A stretch of DNA of 64,000 bases from Anticarsia gemmatalis. Taxonomy: Eukaryota; Arthropoda; Insecta; Lepidoptera; Erebidae. The position numbers and the translations under genes were made by a program. The first letter of the stretch is position 1. Every line of letters starts with the position of its first letter. The stretch covers positions 3,472,001-3,536,000 of the forward strand of contig NC_134767.1 in assembly GCF_050436995.1 (NCBI RefSeq), given 5' to 3'. The notes below the pieces were generated by a model that was not told the DNA's origin, ran no database searches, and saw only the letters and a list, made by a program, of their open reading frames with translations. Shown here piece after piece: positions 63,701 through 64,000 of the stretch.

Positions 63701-63912
63701 CAATTAAGCATCAGCAGATGAGGAATTCAAGCATTTTTCTAATATACCGTTTCATTTTAGGTACACCATAGGTCAGACAATGGCCCCAGATGGCGGGGTG
63801 ATCACTCAACTGAACATATCACACTTGAGGGTTGATGATGGAGGTCTGTTCTCTTGCGTGGCTCATCATGGAGACAATGTGGTCGCGCATCACGACAGGC
63901 TCAATGTTTATG
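39746..63912 (+). CDS. Dscam-like immunoglobulin-superfamily receptor, N-terminal six exons (3' partial)
   Basis: Joined exons 39746-39785, 49708-49765, 58582-58646, 61263-61348, 62231-62322 and 63761-63912 give 493 coding bases, 164 codons plus one base, open throughout. Every junction has GT/AG sites and the phases (1, 2, 1, 0, 2, then 1 leaving) fit exactly. Residues 1-16 are basic then hydrophobic (MDLLKR, then TFLLFFIVAF), like a signal peptide; residues 17-63 are a cysteine-free linker ending RNKR; residues about 66-164 form one Ig domain with Cys88, Trp100, DDGGLF and Cys146, plus a glycosylation sequon N132-I-S. FSETTVMPG before the first Cys and RLNVYG at the end are the signature of the Dscam Ig domain preceding Ig7. 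Dscam proteins are homophilic neuronal and immune adhesion receptors with about 10 Ig and 6 FNIII domains. Downstream domains lie outside the window. Which Dscam paralogue this is cannot be told here; the absence of Ig1-Ig5 is inferred from the exon chain, not from a transcript. Confidence 0.82.
41128..41402 (-). mobile_element. Mini-Helitron with a mixed structure, intron 1
   Basis: The CTAG end carries the GCTGACCCGCGCAACTTCG sequence of the Lep1-like family, but the TC end carries the (CAGA)n, GAGTTACTTTCGCATTTAT and TCCATACTAAT-type sequence of the second family (copies at 57564 and 59119). AGTATGGA is duplicated at the TC end. Confidence 0.78.
41715..41775 (-). mobile_element. Lep1-like Helitron fragment
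   Basis: GTAGTTCCTAAGAGAAGCGC, GTTCAAAGAAACAAACTCTT and CAGCTTTATATAATTA match the TC-end half of Lep1-like copies. The CTAG half is missing. Confidence 0.55.
47036..47112 (+). mobile_element. Non-LTR retrotransposon 3' tail, intron 1
   Basis: CAGTTATTTGGTTACCATAG, TACAAGCTCTGCTTAGTTTG, GAATCAAATGACCGTGTGTG and AGTTGTCCAATAATAA. The same block lies at 55424-55502, and its end part, reversed, at 28893-28935. A short conserved 3' end without coding sequence is typical of 5'-truncated retrotransposon copies; the clade is not assigned here. Confidence 0.62.
47233..47272. promoter_or_regulatory. CRE/E-box cluster in intron 1
   Basis: TGACGCAACA at 47233, palindromic CRE TGACGTCA at 47249-47256, overlapping E-box CACGTG at 47255-47260, second CRE TGACGTCA at 47265-47272. 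The CRE (CREB/ATF) spacing is 16 bases. A related TGACGCAACA plus TGACGTCACG pair lies at 48447-48473. Possible enhancer; function is inferred from motifs only. Confidence 0.4.
47838..48003 (-). mobile_element. tRNA-derived SINE
   Basis: Complement of the 58698 family with tail, body (ACAAACATACAAACAACGGA, CACAAAGTACAACCAAACCC) and head (CACCACTGCGCCACAGAG). It lies immediately upstream of the direct-repeat-flanked 5S-SINE. Confidence 0.75.
48114..48372 (+). mobile_element. 5S rRNA-derived SINE, near full length, intron 1
   Basis: Same family as 26858-27122, closer to 5S in ATAGATGGGTGACCGCATAG. It ends in a (GA)n run. It is bounded on each side by an approximately 70-base direct repeat (48042-48114 and 48369-48445), far longer than an ordinary target-site duplication. 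Confidence 0.82.
48955..49085 (+). repeat. Dispersed repeat, second copy, intron 1
   Basis: Matches 19540-19745 in TACTTGGACACTATG and AACTGACCGCCGAAACC. It underlies an open frame that I do not regard as a gene. Confidence 0.5.
49708..49765 (+). CDS. Coding exon 2: 58-nt linker exon
   Basis: Acceptor TTTCCTTGTTTCAG and donor GTAAGA bound 58 bases. Entered in phase 1 it reads V-AFRDSDGVRFPEAAQSYK-R and leaves in phase 2, which is what exon 3 needs. The base composition (CGCGTTCCGAGATTCGGACG) is clearly richer in GC than the surrounding intron. VAF completes the hydrophobic core started in exon 1, and the acidic, polar stretch that follows would be the mature N-terminus. I recognise no domain in it. 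Confidence 0.75.
51726..51835. repeat. Hairpin plus the same repeat family, intron 2
   Basis: Arms 51726-51743 and 51753-51770 (TCAATATTCGACAGTACC) are perfect inverted repeats of 18 bases. They are followed by AGAACTGCCAAAATAGTTCC and GCCTTCTAGAGGCACTGA, the core of the repeat at 382-486. Confidence 0.65.
52910..53100 (+). mobile_element. Possible LTR retrotransposon relic, intron 2
   Basis: TATAAAAACCTCCTTCCCCA is followed by TATATATAACGCGAGAGGAC, then ATAACAAGTGGTAGCGAAAG TGGGAGC, which resembles the junction of an LTR end and a primer-binding region. No paired LTR or polyprotein is visible, so this is weak. Confidence 0.25.
54600..54690. repeat. Hairpin plus the same repeat family, intron 2
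   Basis: AGACTGTCGATAAGTTTT at 54600-54617 and its complement at 54622-54639 form an 18-base-pair stem with a 4-base loop. TACGCCTCTAGCGGGCGTTG follows. Confidence 0.62.
54723..54982 (+). mobile_element. Lep1-like mini-Helitron, full length, intron 2
   Basis: Starts TCTATACTAATATAATAA, ends GGGTCAGCTAG, placed between A (54722) and T (54983). It is 260 bases like the copy at 29639-29898 and contains an internal (TTTG)n run and the GCGCTAATCTCAGG block. It is the first of a run of same-strand copies in intron 2. Confidence 0.86.
55424..55502 (+). mobile_element. Non-LTR retrotransposon 3' tail, intron 2
   Basis: Nearly identical to 47036-47112 over about 75 bases (AGTTATTTGGTTACCATAGT, GCAAGCTCTGCTAAGTTTGG), ending in an A-rich tail. 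Confidence 0.62.
55595..55750 (+). mobile_element. 'TAGGCAGAGACC' repeat copy, intron 2
   Basis: GGTAGGCGGAGACCAAAGAA, CGCCATTTGG, GGTCCTTACAAACTTCCCTT and CGAGTATTACGCACCTGACC match the body of the element at 36207-36425. The tRNA-like head is missing. Confidence 0.65.
55765..55862 (-). mobile_element. tRNA-SINE fragment, intron 2
   Basis: TTCCGTGTGGGAGTCAAACC, CACGAATAGGACC and CTGCTGTGCCTTGGAG retain the complement of the B box and a degraded A box. Confidence 0.5.
56435..56683 (+). mobile_element. Lep1-like mini-Helitron, intron 2
   Basis: Same family as 54723-54982, with the GCGCTAATCTCGGGAACTAC block and a CTAG end. The 5' end has a duplicated TATAC, giving TCTATACTATACTAAT, so the exact left border is uncertain by a few bases. 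Confidence 0.8.
56999..57253 (+). mobile_element. Lep1-like mini-Helitron, intron 2
   Basis: Starts TCTAAACTAATATTATAA after A (56998) and ends GGGTCAGCTA followed by T, so the last G of the usual CTAG is missing. Very similar to the copy at 56435-56683, which points to recent amplification of a closely related source. Confidence 0.8.
57278..57401 (+). mobile_element. 3'-truncated Lep1-like mini-Helitron
   Basis: Starts TCTAAACTAATATTATAA only 24 bases after the previous copy, shares the (TTTG)n run and the GCGCTAATCTCGGGAACTAC block, and stops within ATTCTTTCAGTGTTA. The CTAG end is absent. Confidence 0.75.
57564..57777 (-). mobile_element. Second-family mini-Helitron, intron 2
   Basis: The + strand begins CTAGCTTTTACTCGCGACTT after A and finishes with (CAGA)n, GAGTTACTTTCGCATTTAT and GTATGGA before T. 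On its own strand it runs TC to CTAG. 214 bases, non-coding. Confidence 0.82.
58072..58250. mobile_element. TTA-flanked MITE in intron 2
   Basis: Ends GAGCCTTGCCTCACTAGG and CCTAGTGAGGCAGGGCTC are imperfect inverted repeats, with an inner matched pair GGCTACTTATCCAAG / CTTGGATAAGTAGCC. It is flanked by TTA on both sides. The termini resemble those of the palindrome at 954-1150 (AGCCCT.CTC.CA), so they may be the same PIF/Harbinger-like group. It lies 331 bases before exon 3. Confidence 0.75.
58582..58646 (+). CDS. Coding exon 3: 65-nt linker exon
   Basis: The acceptor is a run of T followed by ACAG; the donor is GTAAGT. Of the three frames, one has an internal stop. One fits exon 1 directly but then hits a stop in exon 4. 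The frame entered in phase 2 from exon 2 reads SSFGEDNTLGVREYRFNNIYD and leaves in phase 1, as exon 4 requires. The peptide is polar, lacks cysteine and matches no Ig strand I recognise. A full-length tRNA-type SINE begins 52 bases after its donor and a MITE ends 332 bases before it. Confidence 0.75.
58698..58907 (+). mobile_element. tRNA-derived SINE, full length, intron 3
   Basis: Begins CCTCCGTGGCGCAGTGG (A box) with a B box in GGTCGTGATTTCGATTCC, followed by a tRNA-unrelated body (TCCGGTCTGGTTATGCTTTG, TGTCCGTTGTTTGTATGTTC, CGCGACACAAGAGC, GTGCGGGAGTTGTC) and an A-rich tail. It starts 52 bases after the donor of exon 3. Partial copies of the family are elsewhere in the window. Confidence 0.85.
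59050..59358. repeat. Same repeat family, split by a Helitron
   Basis: The left half 59050-59118 (CACCTCTAGCGAGAGCCATA, AGAACTATTTTCGTAGTATA) and right half 59322-59358 (TGACAAACTCTCGATACTCG) are separated only by the element at 59119-59321. Confidence 0.7.
59119..59321 (-). mobile_element. Second-family mini-Helitron nested in an older repeat, intron 3
   Basis: CTAGCTTTTACCCGCGACTT through AGTATGGA, bounded by A (59118) and T (59322). The flanks 59050-59118 and 59322-59358 are the two halves of an older repeat whose uninterrupted relative lies at about 17973-18135, so the borders are supported by an empty-site comparison. Confidence 0.88.
59626..59735 (+). repeat. 'CCCACTGCTGGGCAAGGGTC' repeat copy, intron 3
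   Basis: TAACCCACTATTGTCCCACT, GTTAGGCAAGGGTTTCCTCC and TAGTTCACCACGTTTGCTAA match 15808-15925 with more divergence. Confidence 0.58.
61263..61348 (+). CDS. Coding exon 4: RNKR motif and start of the Ig domain
   Basis: The acceptor CTTCTATACTTCCAG and donor GTGAGT bound 86 bases; the exon is entered in phase 1 and left in phase 0. It encodes residues 55-83: a dibasic-rich RNKRS, then MIISQHFSETTVMPGVD. The last part aligns with the stretch of Dscam proteins that leads into an Ig domain (form: F.E.T..PG). The other two frames have early stops (TAG or TGA), which fixes the frame. Confidence 0.87.
61349..62230 (+). other. Intron 4 (882 bp)
   Basis: Donor GTGAGT, acceptor TTTTTCTACGCAG. AT-rich with no repeat that I recognise. 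Confidence 0.85.
62231..62322 (+). CDS. Coding exon 5: Ig domain, B to C' strands
   Basis: Acceptor TTTTTCTACGCAG, 92 bases, donor GTGAGG; phase 0 in, phase 2 out. It encodes VSLQC (B-strand cysteine, residue 88), then NGPHPGRFVWERDG, where Trp100 is the core tryptophan of strand C, and ends at a TDS-R junction. The exon starts with GTGAGT, so its own first bases after CAG look like a donor site. The Ig strand order continues directly into exon 6. Confidence 0.93.
62463..62560. mobile_element. Foldback MITE (GGTTTCTGAGTACATTT family), copy 2, in intron 5
   Basis: GGTTTCTGAGTATATTTAGC at the left and TTAAATGTACTCAGAA at the right form an imperfect inverted repeat with AGCGTTT / AAAACGCT near the centre. 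It matches the element at 34466-34581 but has lost its outermost bases. It lies about 140 bases after the donor of exon 5. Confidence 0.7.
63186..63320. repeat. 'GGGTTTCGTACC...TGTCTGTC...CAGGCTGTATCTCATGAA' repeat, intron 5
   Basis: TAGGGTTTCGTACCTATAGG, GGGGCACTATTACTGAGACT, a TCTGTCTG-type run and CAGGCTGTATCTCATGAATC. This arrangement is widespread in lepidopteran genomes. It is bracketed by direct repeats of about 35 bases at 63124-63158 and 63330-63364. Confidence 0.65.
63590..63712 (+). mobile_element. Degenerate 5S-SINE copy beside exon 6
   Basis: GGGTAAGCAAACTTACCGCG, TTGGTCACCGCGTAG, CTTCGGAGGACACGTA and TTGTCAATTAAG align in order with the 5S-SINE at 48114-48372. It ends about 50 bases before exon 6. 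Confidence 0.62.
63761..63912 (+). CDS. Coding exon 6: Ig domain, D to G strands, Dscam signature
   Basis: Acceptor TACCGTTTCATTTTAG, 152 bases, donor GTAAGT; phase 2 in, phase 1 out. The product runs YTIGQTMAPDGGVITQLNIS, then HLRVDDGGLFSCVAHHG, and ends DRLNVYG. V(I/V)..LNIS..R.(E/D)DGG.(Y/F).C.A......H..RLNVYG is characteristic of the insect Dscam Ig domain that precedes Ig7. Tyr of the usual DxGxYxC motif is Phe here. N132 in NIS is a potential N-glycosylation site. The remainder of the gene lies beyond the window edge. Confidence 0.95.
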
Positions 63913-64000
63913 GTAAGTTATTAAACCAAAACTTAGTTAGAAAGAGATAGCGCTATACAGATCGTATATGTATGTATAGCTATCCGTTTCTGACGTAGAA

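Larger units (their letters stand above)
62323..63760 (+). other. Intron 5 (1.4 kb)
   Basis: Donor GTGAGG, acceptor TTCATTTTAG. Contains a MITE copy, a (CT)n run near 62800-62815, the lepidopteran repeat at 63186-63320 and a degenerate 5S-SINE. Confidence 0.85.

Overview
The window is nuclear DNA from a moth or butterfly (Lepidoptera; species not determined). It is AT-rich and intron-rich, with almost no long open reading frames. It is packed with short non-autonomous repeats of lepidopteran type: small Helitron-like elements that start TC, end CTAG and sit between A and T; tRNA-derived SINEs; a 5S rRNA-derived SINE; foldback MITEs; and 5'-truncated retrotransposon tails.

One gene can be supported. 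It is on the + strand, starts near 39.57 kb and runs off the right edge. Six coding exons (39746-39785, 49708-49765, 58582-58646, 61263-61348, 62231-62322, 63761-63912) have good splice sites, and their phases fit together without a break: 1, 2, 1, 0, 2, 1. They encode a hydrophobic start resembling a signal peptide, a cysteine-free linker of about 45 residues ending in RNKR (a furin-type motif), and one complete Ig domain. That Ig domain looks like the one just before Ig7 in insect Dscam, ending LRVDDGG...C...RLNVYG. The gene is therefore a Dscam-family cell-surface receptor gene whose first Ig corresponds to about Ig6, with no Ig1-Ig5 visible. The promoter candidate is unusually clean: an insect initiator TCAGTT and a DPE (AGACGT) at exactly +28 to +33.

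Layout: 1-39.57 kb is intergenic, with repeats only. It holds a perfect 197-bp palindromic MITE at 1 kb, a three-unit tandem array of about 430 bp at 13.4-14.7 kb, a 596-bp foldback element at 18.6-19.2 kb, and scattered SINEs and Helitrons. Intron 1 (39.8-49.7 kb) holds a 5S-SINE sandwiched between 70-bp direct repeats and paired CRE motifs. Intron 2 (49.8-58.6 kb) holds a cluster of same-strand Helitron copies. Introns 3-5 are short and carry SINEs and MITEs within about 50 bp of splice sites.

No rRNA, functional tRNA, CRISPR or prokaryotic feature was found. Product and family assignments come from reading the sequence against known family motifs; no database search was possible.
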